This document shows positions 56,514-64,000 of a stretch of DNA of 64,000 nt, piece after piece (positions within the stretch are counted from its first letter, which is position 1; every line of letters begins with the position of its first letter). The translations under genes were made by a program, and so were the position numbers. This DNA comes from Streptococcus pseudopneumoniae. GTDB lineage: Bacteria > Bacillota > Bacilli > Lactobacillales > Streptococcaceae. The stretch lies in assembly GCF_001073085.1 (NCBI RefSeq), contig NZ_JVFV01000033.1:49272-113271 (forward strand). The letters run 5' to 3'. The notes beneath the pieces are model-generated. The model was not told the DNA's origin. It searched no databases and worked only from the letters and a program-made list of their open reading frames with translations.

Positions 56514-56610
56514 TATACTCAAAGAGCAAACTAGGAAACTAGCCGCAGGATCTACTTGAGTACGGCAAGGCGATGTTGACGCGGTTTGAAGAGATTTTCG
56601 AAGAGTATTA
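56514..56610. repeat. BOX-type repeat, degenerate copy
   Basis: Shares TATACTC-AAAGAGCAAACTAGGAA, GCCGCAGG, TACTTGAGTACGGCAAGGCGATG and GGTTTGAAGAGATTTTCGAAGAGTA with the known BOX core and ends. The left end lacks the GAAAATC of the other copy at 30388. Confidence 0.85.
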
Positions 56611-56645
56611 TACTTTCTTGTTGTTCACTACAGTTGACAATGAGC

Positions 56646-56704
56646 CAAAAAAGCGAACAAGACCAGTCTCTGTAGATCAGAAAACTAGTTTTGTCCGCTT
56701 TTTA
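56646..56704. terminator. Hairpin after bgaA and the 176-bp element
   Basis: AAAAAGCG-ACAAGAC.../...GTTTTGTCCGCTTTTT pairs over a 20-nt loop, with T-runs on both strands. Probable terminator for bgaA read-through. Confidence 0.6.
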
Positions 56705-56709
56705 TGATT

Positions 56710-56885
56710 GAGGCTGGAACAAAAGTCCTATCCTCTCAATTGTCTTTGGATTGTCGAGCAAGACGCAGTGGTTGAGTGGGCTCTACTACGCTGATTTCAT
56801 CAGCTTTTACAGCCCTACTCAACTGTGCGGAGGTGGGACGACGAAATCGAATTCTAACGAATTACCGATTTCTGTCCCACTCTCT
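56710..56885. mobile_element. 176-bp MITE-like element, copy 2
   Basis: Matches copy 1 (33741-33916) at 173 of 176 positions; the differences are near the left end. Same terminal inverted repeats and internal hairpin. A TATGA occurs on each side of this copy and may be a target-site duplication. Adjacent to the bgaA 3' end. Confidence 0.85.
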
Positions 56886-56909
56886 ATGACTTAGATGCTT
56901 TTCATCATC

Positions 56910-59900
56910 TTATTGGTCTTCTTTTTTCTTTCCCATTGCAAACATACCAAGAAGTGCTCCTACTACACCTGCTGTTGCAAGGGTTGCATTTTCCTTAGTA
57001 CCTGTTTCAGGGAGGATATTTTGACGACTTGCAGGCGCTTGGTAGGTCTTGTCTTGTGACATAGCAAGAGCTACTTGTGACTGCTCATCTCTGTATGCTG
57101 GTGTTTCAACTGTAGTTGGGGCTGAACCATTCACACGTCCAGTAAATTCTGGAACTTGGTGACTAGTCCCTTCTCCACCAGGAACGCCACCTTCAAAGTG
57201 TGGAACTTCATGGGTTGTTCCTTCTGAACCATTTACATGACCAGTGAACTCTGGCACTTCATGAACAGCAGCTTCTGCTCCATTGACACCACCTGTAAAT
57301 TCTGGAACTTCTAATACTGGTGCTGGAATCTTGCCTGCTTCTACCGTAGCTTCAGTATATTCAGGTACTTCATGAACAGCAACTTCTGCTCCATTGACAC
57401 CGCCTGTGAATTCTGGAACTTCATGAACTGTTGCCTCTTCTCCATTCACACCACCTGTGAACTCTGGAACTTCGTGTACAGCTGGTTCTGTCTTAGCAGT
57501 TTCAACCTTTTCTTTAGTCAATTGGATACGGTATTCCTTGACGTGTTTACCACTTTCTGAAACGAGACGTACCAAGACTGGAAGTTTGTCATCCCCACTA
57601 TCAACAACTGTTGCCGCTACGTTTTCACCAGCTTCCACTGTCACTTTAGGACGAGTTCCACTATAGGTTACTTGGTAATCTACACGAGCTTCAGAGAAGT
57701 CAGCAAGCTCTTTACCATCTACTAGAAGTTTAGAAGCTGTATTGTCTTTAGGAGCTTCACTTGGTGCGATAAAGGCCATTTCAGTGATAGCCACACCCTT
57801 CTTGTCAGCTTTTCTATCCATGCGCCATCTCATAGCTTTAGCTTTGACTGGTGCAAAGGTTACATGGATGTCAGTTCCTGCTTGAACCTCTTGATCAGCA
57901 CGGTATTCAACTTTCTCCCAATTAGAAGGAGTGTTGAATGGATGTTCTGGATCGTATGGTTGGTAGTTAGAGTAATATTCTGGTGAATCAAATTCTGGGC
58001 CAACATAGCGTTCTAGGACGAGTTTAGAAGGGGCGTCTGTTCCACCATCTGCAAAGAATCGAATGCTTCCTTCAGCTACTGTACGTTCAACAATCTTACC
58101 AGCTTCTCTAAAGATAACCCCTACTGAGACTTCTGGATTTTCAGATGGACTTGCAGACCAGTTGGTCCAACGACGGGTTTCATCATCTGAACCATCGTTA
58201 ACATAATCTACACGGTCATGAGAGTTTGGATCAATATCGTTAGTTGCTGAGGCAAATGAACGGTTGCTATCGTCATCGAAGTCTGGGTTGTCTGAAAGGT
58301 TTTCACCGAGTTTGTCTGTCACACGTACAGCCACTTCAGCAGTTAAATCAGTACCCAAAACGCGACCATGAACTGTAAATTCACCTGCTTTTGCTAGATT
58401 TTCTGCTGGAACTGCTTCCCAGTCAACAGCCAAGTCCTTCACTTCATAGTCAGATTTTCCTGTGAAGTAAACAGGAACTTTTGCTGGTAACTCAAGAGTT
58501 TGTCCTTTAGCAACCAAGCGAGATGATTTGGCAACAGCAACAGGTTTACTTGCGAGCAAATCTTTATCATTTGTGAAGTGTAGGCGGTATTCACCTAGGA
58601 TATCTCCGTTTTCAGCCTTGACAACAACACGAACTGGATCTCCTTCACCTACGCTTGGTACAACTGTTGCAATACCATTTTCAGTGACACTTGCTGTAAC
58701 AGCTGGAGCTTTTCCTTGGCTTGCTTCTAGATAGTAGTCAGTCAAGCCTGGGTTAAAGTTTGGCAAATCTTTTCCATCTACTTGGATTTGTGCTTGAGCA
58801 TTCTTAGCTGCAGCTACTTGTTTAGAGAAGATTTGCATTTCTGTAATAGAAGTACCCCATTTACCATCTGGTCTAACCATGCGGATACGAACTGCGTAAG
58901 TGTTGACTTTATCAAAGCTAAAGTGGGTCATTTCTCCAGCTCTGACTTGATCTGGAGCCTTGAGATTTGTTACTTCTTTCCAGTTTTTATCGTCATTAAA
59001 GACATGGTCTTCGCGTGCTACGAAGCTTGGATTCTTAGGAACTGTTGGAGTTGCTGAACCGACATAGTATTCGATGACATAGGATTTAGGTGCACCAACA
59101 CCGTGGTCTTCGTGGAAGGCTACATTGAGGTTATCCACTGAACGTTTAGACATGATACCAGAATCACCAAAGAGAATTCCCACTGATGCTTCACTTGTAC
59201 GGTTCCAGTTTGTCCAGCGGTTTGCTGGTTGATCATTAAATGAGATTAGTTTGTCATTGACATTGGCTACTGAATCACTTGGGTTTGAGTCTGATGCAAA
59301 GGCAAGTGGCAATTCTGAACCAGTCCACTGGTCAGAAATATTAGCACCAGTTTCTGTCTGAGCAGATACACGAACATGAAGTTTGGTTGGTAGTTGAGTA
59401 CCTTCGACATGTCCTGTCACAGTAAACTTGCCTTCTTGTGCGTATTGGCTTGGTTCAATTGCGTCCCAAGTTACTTTAGCTGAAGAGACTTGGCCATTTG
59501 AGTGGTAAGTACGAACGCTCTCTGGTAGTTGAGGAGCTTCTGCAACTGGAGTAGTTACGCTCACTTCTTCGACAGCAATGATACCTTCGACAGATACCTT
59601 AGCATGTGCCTCTTTTTCGAGCCCTTCTACTTTACCAAGAACATCAAAGCTATGGTATTTAGCAAGGTCTTCCTTAGCAACTGCTTGCCAAGTCACCTTG
59701 TGAACCTTTGGAAATCCTTTGTCATACTCTACAGTTACTGTAGCAGGTAGACTTGGTTCTTGGTTCAAGCCTGTCACGACACTGACTGGACGGATGGCTT
59801 GGACAACTTTGCTTTCAGTATTTGCTTGAATGTTCAAGTCAATCTGACCTTCTGCTCCTTCAAATTGAGCTTTCAGAGTTACTTGACCAGGTTTGTGCAA

Positions 59901-62900
59901 TTCAAGCAGACCTTTACGAACGGCTACATCTCCTTCACCTGTAGTTGAGAAGGTAACCTTATCAGCTTTCAAGACTGCTTGTGTACCGTCTTGATAGTGA
60001 GCCAAGACCTTGATACCGACAGTTTGGTCTTCTTTCAAAGTAGCTGCATTTTCAACTTCTAGGCTCAAACGTTCAATTTGTGGAGCTTCTTGTAGGAATT
60101 GGATAGCATAGGTTTGTAGTGGGCCACCATCGTTGGGTTGAACATGGATGCTTGCACGCAGACCATTTGCTTCATTAGCTTGAATAACTGTCACTTGAGC
60201 ATTTTCAGCCGTAGCTTTGACCTCTGGCAAGGCTGCTCCATAAGCAAGCTTGTGATATTTTACAGGTTGGTCAGTTGAAAGACCTTCAACCGCTTGATCT
60301 GCCACAGTTACACTTGGAACTACTGGATTAGCAGCTTCACCTTCTGCCACTACCAAGGTCGCAGCGATTTCTTCATCTTCTAAAATACCTTTTGCTGGGA
60401 TGCGAGAGCCTGGGATTGCTAGTTTAGCTTGGTCTTCAGCTGCAATTTCCCACTTATTAACATCATAGCTTGCTACAGTACCATCTGATAATACGTAGGA
60501 AACAGATTTGTCAACTGAATTTAGGTCTGTATTTGGAGCGATTCTCTTGACTACAGGTAATTCTGCTTCGAGAGCCAAGACTTCAACACGCGCTTCTACA
60601 TCACGTCCATCTGCTACACCCTTAACAGTCACAATTCCTGGTTCATTGACATCAACTGCTGACCATTCTACTGGAAGTTTTGTGCGGCTACCATCACTGT
60701 AGATAAATGCTACCTTCTTAGGCATTTTCGGTGCTTGACCGATAACAGTACGGACTTTAGGTACTTCTGTACCCAAGACAGTTTTTTCAGCTTGGTCTTT
60801 CTTACCTGTAAAGATTGTAGTTTGATCAGATTTCAAGAGATCAGAATGAGCAGTCAAGGTAAATTTACCTGCTTGCTCAGTTGATTTGACAATGACAACA
60901 CCCTTACCATTGAAGGCCTTGCGAATCCATGAACCATCAGCTTGCTCTTTATAACGCTCACGGCTTGCTTGTTCACCGTTATCCACACCGACAATCTGAC
61001 CTTGTCCATGCAACTGGAAGCGCACAAGGTTATTAGCAGTTGGAACTACATTACCAGCGCTATCAACGATTTCGTAGTAAATATAAGTGAGATCTTTTCC
61101 GTCTGCTGCGATAGCATTTTCTTCTTTAACTAAGCGAACACCCGCAGGCTCACCAGCAGTCGTAACCTTATCACGAGCAATTTCATTACCTGCCTCATCG
61201 CGAGCTACTGCTTCCAAGGTTCCAGGTTGATAAGCAACCTTCCACTCAAGGTAAAGTTCCTTGGCATTGGCACCTTCTTGGTAAGTACGTCCATCGCTAG
61301 TTTGTTTCTTGTTAAAGGTTTTCTTACCTAGAGACTCACCATTCAAGAATAGTTCCACACTGGCAGCATTTGAAAATGCACGAACAGGAATCTTACCATC
61401 TGCATCAGCTACATTCTCTCTTAGGGTAGAATCTTCCCAGTTCCAGTGAGGTAGGAGGTGAACCATTGGTTTCTTCTGAGCAGAAACCCATTGGCTTTGG
61501 TACAAGTAATAGTCATTCTTAGGAATTCCAGCTGTATCTACGATACCAAAGTAAGAACTCTTAACTGGTGTGTTGTTTTGGTTGTGCCATGGAGTAGGCT
61601 CACCGATATAGTCGGTACCTGTCCAGATAAACTGACCAGCATAACCAGCATTGTCACGGTCAAAAGTCCACGATGCAGTTGCTGTTTTACCCCAACCAAC
61701 ACGGTCATTACCGTAGTCTGACTGCTCATAATGACGATATGCTTGGTTACTGTGAACTAGCTCACTTTCTGGACGGAAATAGCTACCACGAGTACGAGTT
61801 GCTGAAGAAGTTTCTGAACCGTAAATCAACCAATTTGGATGTTTCGCACGAAGCTTCTTGTAGTTGTCTTCTGAATAGTTAAATCCAACCGCATCAAGTT
61901 CGTTCGCAATCTTTTCATGATCACCACTACCATCACCAAAGCGGAACTTGTCTGCGCCCATAGTGACATAGCGTGTTTTATCAACTGCCTTGATGACTTG
62001 AACCAAGCGTTTAACAGTCGCTAGAGAACGAGGTTTCCCGTCTGCTTCACCGATTTCGTTACCGATAGACCACATGACGATAGCAGGGTTGTTTTTGCCT
62101 CTTTCGACCATAGTACGTAGGTCAAAGTCAGACCATTTTTCACCTTTTTTAGCATCTGGGTGAGTGGCGTCTTTGTCAAAGAAACGGCCGTAGTCATACT
62201 GTTTCTTACCACCGTACCAAGTATCAAAGGCTTCTTCTTGGACCAACAAACCTAGTTCTGCAGCAATCTGCAAAGTTTGCTCACTAGCTGGGTTGTGAGT
62301 GGTACGGATAGAGTTCACACCCATATCCTTCATCTGTTTCAGACGACGGTATTCTGCCTTATAGTTTTCTTCAGCTCCTAGAGCTCCGTGGTCATGGTGA
62401 AGAGAAACTCCATGGAATTTAATGCGTTCACCATTCAAAGAGAAGCCTTCATTTGGTGTCCAGTTATAGTAACGGTAACCAAACAAGTCCTTCTTAGCAT
62501 CGACCAATTGACCATCACGATAAACACGAGTCACCAACTCATAAAGGGCAGGCTTGTCGTTAAGGACTGTCCAAAGTTTTGGTTTCTCAACTTGCAAAAT
62601 AGCATTTAGACTAGTTGATTGATGAGCTTTCAAGACTTGGCTATCTGTACGAACCACGTCCGTTACAGCATGACCATTTCGTTCGATAATTTGGTATTCA
62701 GCAACAATTTCATGATCTTTGTCATCTGTATTGACAATCTTACTTGTCACATGAGTATCAACCTTACCATTTTGTTGTTTTTCAAGGTCTGGTGTTAAGA
62801 TAGTTGTTCCATTTTTCTCAGCATGAACCTTATCTGTGACTTGAAGGGTAACATCGCGGTAAATACCACTTCCTGAGTACCAACGGCTACTTGGTTGTTT

Positions 62901-63740
62901 ATTAACCGCATGTACAGCTACGACATTTTCACGACCGTCTTTATTGAGATAATCAGTGATGTCATAAGAGAATTGGTTGTAACCATTTGGATAGTGACCA
63001 ACTAGCTGACCATTTACATAGACTTGCGAATCCATATAAACACCATCAAAGACTAGGCGAACATTCTTGTTAAGGTCTTTTTCATCTAGTTTAAAGGTCT
63101 TGCGGTACCAAGCATCACCACCATTGAGTTGTCCACCCTCATTTTGGGCAGGTGAATCATGATCGAAGTCATTGTAGATACTCCAGTCATGAGGAAGGTC
63201 TAATTTCTTCCAGCTTGATACATCTGCATCTGGTTTGATGGCGTCTTTGGCATTAGCATTGAGTTTAAAATGCCAGTTTTGGTTAAATTCTACTTTACGG
63301 TCCTCAACCAATTGATTTACCTCCTCACTGGTAGCCGGTTTTAGGTCCGGTTTTTCCGTTTGAGCAGATTGATCTTGAGTAATTGCTTGAGGTTTCTTAT
63401 CTAGCATGGAATCCTCTTTTTTGTCAGAATCTGATTGTATAGTTTGGTCATCCTGTGTTTTTTCAACTTCATGAGCTGGTGTAGCAACTTCACTTGCAGC
63501 TGATTCGGTTGATGCTGGCTGTTCTGGACTTCTTGTTTCACCAAGTTCCTCTTTATGAGAATCATCCTCTACTTTTTCTGTAGCAACTGCAATTGGAGTT
63601 TCATCAGCTGAAACTGGGTTTGCACCAGCTACACTTGCTCCAAATAAAACTGAGCAAGTACCGATGACTACAGAGCAAGTTCCAACGGTAAATTTTCGGA
63701 TACTATACACTCTTTTTCGATTCCATTGATCTTTTCCCAT
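56910..63740 (-). CDS. bgaA: Cell-wall-anchored beta-galactosidase BgaA
   Basis: A 2276-residue surface enzyme that removes terminal beta-1,4 galactose from host glycans and aids adherence. In order: YSIRK signal peptide (VYSIRKFTVG, about 9-40); GH2 sugar-binding, Ig and catalytic domains (about 150-800), acid/base Glu562 in GNEIGE and nucleophile Glu643 in GSETSS; Ig-like repeats; two CBM71-like modules each with RWTNW (about 1487-1637 and 1825-1993); a repeat spacer of xVPEFTGxVNGxE units (about 2087-2203); and LPETG with a hydrophobic stretch and KKKEDQ for sortase. Slightly longer than the known protein (about 2230). Candidate cre sites precede it. Confidence 0.96.
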   Translation of the reverse strand: MGKDQWNRKRVYSIRKFTVGTCSVVIGTCSVLFGASVAGANPVSADETPIAVATEKVEDDSHKEELGETRSPEQPASTESAASEVATPAHEVEKTQDDQTIQSDSDKKEDSMLDKKPQAITQDQSAQTEKPDLKPATSEEVNQLVEDRKVEFNQNWHFKLNANAKDAIKPDADVSSWKKLDLPHDWSIYNDFDHDSPAQNEGGQLNGGDAWYRKTFKLDEKDLNKNVRLVFDGVYMDSQVYVNGQLVGHYPNGYNQFSYDITDYLNKDGRENVVAVHAVNKQPSSRWYSGSGIYRDVTLQVTDKVHAEKNGTTILTPDLEKQQNGKVDTHVTSKIVNTDDKDHEIVAEYQIIERNGHAVTDVVRTDSQVLKAHQSTSLNAILQVEKPKLWTVLNDKPALYELVTRVYRDGQLVDAKKDLFGYRYYNWTPNEGFSLNGERIKFHGVSLHHDHGALGAEENYKAEYRRLKQMKDMGVNSIRTTHNPASEQTLQIAAELGLLVQEEAFDTWYGGKKQYDYGRFFDKDATHPDAKKGEKWSDFDLRTMVERGKNNPAIVMWSIGNEIGEADGKPRSLATVKRLVQVIKAVDKTRYVTMGADKFRFGDGSGDHEKIANELDAVGFNYSEDNYKKLRAKHPNWLIYGSETSSATRTRGSYFRPESELVHSNQAYRHYEQSDYGNDRVGWGKTATASWTFDRDNAGYAGQFIWTGTDYIGEPTPWHNQNNTPVKSSYFGIVDTAGIPKNDYYLYQSQWVSAQKKPMVHLLPHWNWEDSTLRENVADADGKIPVRAFSNAASVELFLNGESLGKKTFNKKQTSDGRTYQEGANAKELYLEWKVAYQPGTLEAVARDEAGNEIARDKVTTAGEPAGVRLVKEENAIAADGKDLTYIYYEIVDSAGNVVPTANNLVRFQLHGQGQIVGVDNGEQASRERYKEQADGSWIRKAFNGKGVVIVKSTEQAGKFTLTAHSDLLKSDQTTIFTGKKDQAEKTVLGTEVPKVRTVIGQAPKMPKKVAFIYSDGSRTKLPVEWSAVDVNEPGIVTVKGVADGRDVEARVEVLALEAELPVVKRIAPNTDLNSVDKSVSYVLSDGTVASYDVNKWEIAAEDQAKLAIPGSRIPAKGILEDEEIAATLVVAEGEAANPVVPSVTVADQAVEGLSTDQPVKYHKLAYGAALPEVKATAENAQVTVIQANEANGLRASIHVQPNDGGPLQTYAIQFLQEAPQIERLSLEVENAATLKEDQTVGIKVLAHYQDGTQAVLKADKVTFSTTGEGDVAVRKGLLELHKPGQVTLKAQFEGAEGQIDLNIQANTESKVVQAIRPVSVVTGLNQEPSLPATVTVEYDKGFPKVHKVTWQAVAKEDLAKYHSFDVLGKVEGLEKEAHAKVSVEGIIAVEEVSVTTPVAEAPQLPESVRTYHSNGQVSSAKVTWDAIEPSQYAQEGKFTVTGHVEGTQLPTKLHVRVSAQTETGANISDQWTGSELPLAFASDSNPSDSVANVNDKLISFNDQPANRWTNWNRTSEASVGILFGDSGIMSKRSVDNLNVAFHEDHGVGAPKSYVIEYYVGSATPTVPKNPSFVAREDHVFNDDKNWKEVTNLKAPDQVRAGEMTHFSFDKVNTYAVRIRMVRPDGKWGTSITEMQIFSKQVAAAKNAQAQIQVDGKDLPNFNPGLTDYYLEASQGKAPAVTASVTENGIATVVPSVGEGDPVRVVVKAENGDILGEYRLHFTNDKDLLASKPVAVAKSSRLVAKGQTLELPAKVPVYFTGKSDYEVKDLAVDWEAVPAENLAKAGEFTVHGRVLGTDLTAEVAVRVTDKLGENLSDNPDFDDDSNRSFASATNDIDPNSHDRVDYVNDGSDDETRRWTNWSASPSENPEVSVGVIFREAGKIVERTVAEGSIRFFADGGTDAPSKLVLERYVGPEFDSPEYYSNYQPYDPEHPFNTPSNWEKVEYRADQEVQAGTDIHVTFAPVKAKAMRWRMDRKADKKGVAITEMAFIAPSEAPKDNTASKLLVDGKELADFSEARVDYQVTYSGTRPKVTVEAGENVAATVVDSGDDKLPVLVRLVSESGKHVKEYRIQLTKEKVETAKTEPAVHEVPEFTGGVNGEEATVHEVPEFTGGVNGAEVAVHEVPEYTEATVEAGKIPAPVLEVPEFTGGVNGAEAAVHEVPEFTGHVNGSEGTTHEVPHFEGGVPGGEGTSHQVPEFTGRVNGSAPTTVETPAYRDEQSQVALAMSQDKTYQAPASRQNILPETGTKENATLATAGVVGALLGMFAMGKKKEDQ

Positions 63741-63757
63741 AAGATCCTCCTTATATT

Positions 63758-63791
63758 CGTAACCGCTTCCATTTTTGTGTAAGCGCTCTAC
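63758..63791 (-). promoter_or_regulatory. Two candidate cre sites upstream of bgaA
   Basis: CGTAACCGCTTCCA (63758-63771) and, on the plus strand, TGTAAGCGCTCTAC (63778-63791), whose first ten bases fit the cre consensus. They lie in the leader before the ATG, where CcpA bound would act as a roadblock. Confidence 0.5.
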
Positions 63792-63950
63792 TTTTTCAGT
63801 AGTATTTTGCTTCTATTTTATAAAATAATATAAGAAACTTCAATACGGGCAGCATAAAAATCATACTTTTGATTCTTTTTTCTATAATTTGTAGAAAAGT
63901 TTAAAAATCTGAATGTACATTTAGTGAATGGTTTTACTAAAAAAGGCGGT

Positions 63951-64000
63951 GGGACAGAAATCGATAGACAAAGTCTCGATTTCGTAGTCCCAGCCCCGCG
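63951..64000. repeat. 50-bp short repeat, truncated by the window edge or complete
   Basis: GTGGGACAGAAATCGATAG...GATTTCGTAGTCCCAG forms a hairpin. It is the reverse-complement relative of 20037-20086 and resembles the right third of the 176-bp elements. May continue past the window. Confidence 0.7.

Overview
This window reads as chromosome from a mitis-group Streptococcus (S. pneumoniae, S. pseudopneumoniae, S. mitis or S. oralis type). The main pointers are a lysine-type MurE, pyruvate oxidase SpxB, the CopY-CupA-CopA copper operon with the pneumococcal operator consensus, a YSIRK/LPXTG beta-galactosidase of the BgaA type, a CtsR site on clpP, a CodY box on livJ, and BOX repeats. Species is inferred and cannot be fixed by eye. 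Most genes lie on the minus strand.

Layout. 1-8.9 kb: cell-envelope and housekeeping genes (flippase, murE, DUF1803 protein, NlpC/P60-like hydrolase, ppaC, GIY-YIG protein, tRNA methyltransferase, cvfD, HAD-cyclophilin fusion, acetyltransferase). 8.9-10.3 kb: rpsF-ssb-rpsR, ending in a tandem array of six terminator-like units. 10.3-18.4 kb: CBS/ACT protein, branched-chain amino acid ABC operon livJHMGF, ylbG, clpP, upp and dCMP deaminase. 18.4-24.8 kb: TetR regulator, DegV, flavoprotein, DUF1697 protein, Nudix, a MerR/TipA-like regulator and an NSS transporter. 24.8-30.2 kb: manA, a GH1 phospho-beta-glucosidase, a VOC protein with a tiny membrane protein behind a candidate CcpA-controlled promoter, and spxB. 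30.4-33.6 kb: a BOX element and the copper operon.

33.7-44.2 kb is the main accessory region. It holds a type I restriction-modification locus transcribed hsdR, SIR2-like gene, hsdS, hsdM, followed upstream by telA and an XpaC-like gene. The SIR2-like gene overlaps hsdS by 8 bp. The hsdR leader carries a (TA)10 tract and an intrinsic terminator. A 176-bp mobile-looking repeat abuts the hsdM stop codon, and a near-identical copy (173/176) lies next to bgaA. 44.4-45.1 kb: a par/fst type I toxin-antitoxin locus, missed by ORF calling because the toxin has only 31 residues, and an IS3-family remnant.

45.1-50.5 kb: pyrF-pyrE behind a PyrR attenuator, then murD-murG-divIB. 50.5-56.3 kb: two ABC transporter pairs and a frameshifted small secreted peptide gene. 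56.9-63.7 kb: the giant surface beta-galactosidase.

The strongest candidates for new biology are the SIR2-like protein embedded in the type I R-M operon, with His replaced by Asn at the expected catalytic site; the regulated leader in front of hsdR; the terminator array behind rpsR; and the 176-bp repeat family. No CRISPR array, tRNA, rRNA or intact prophage was seen.
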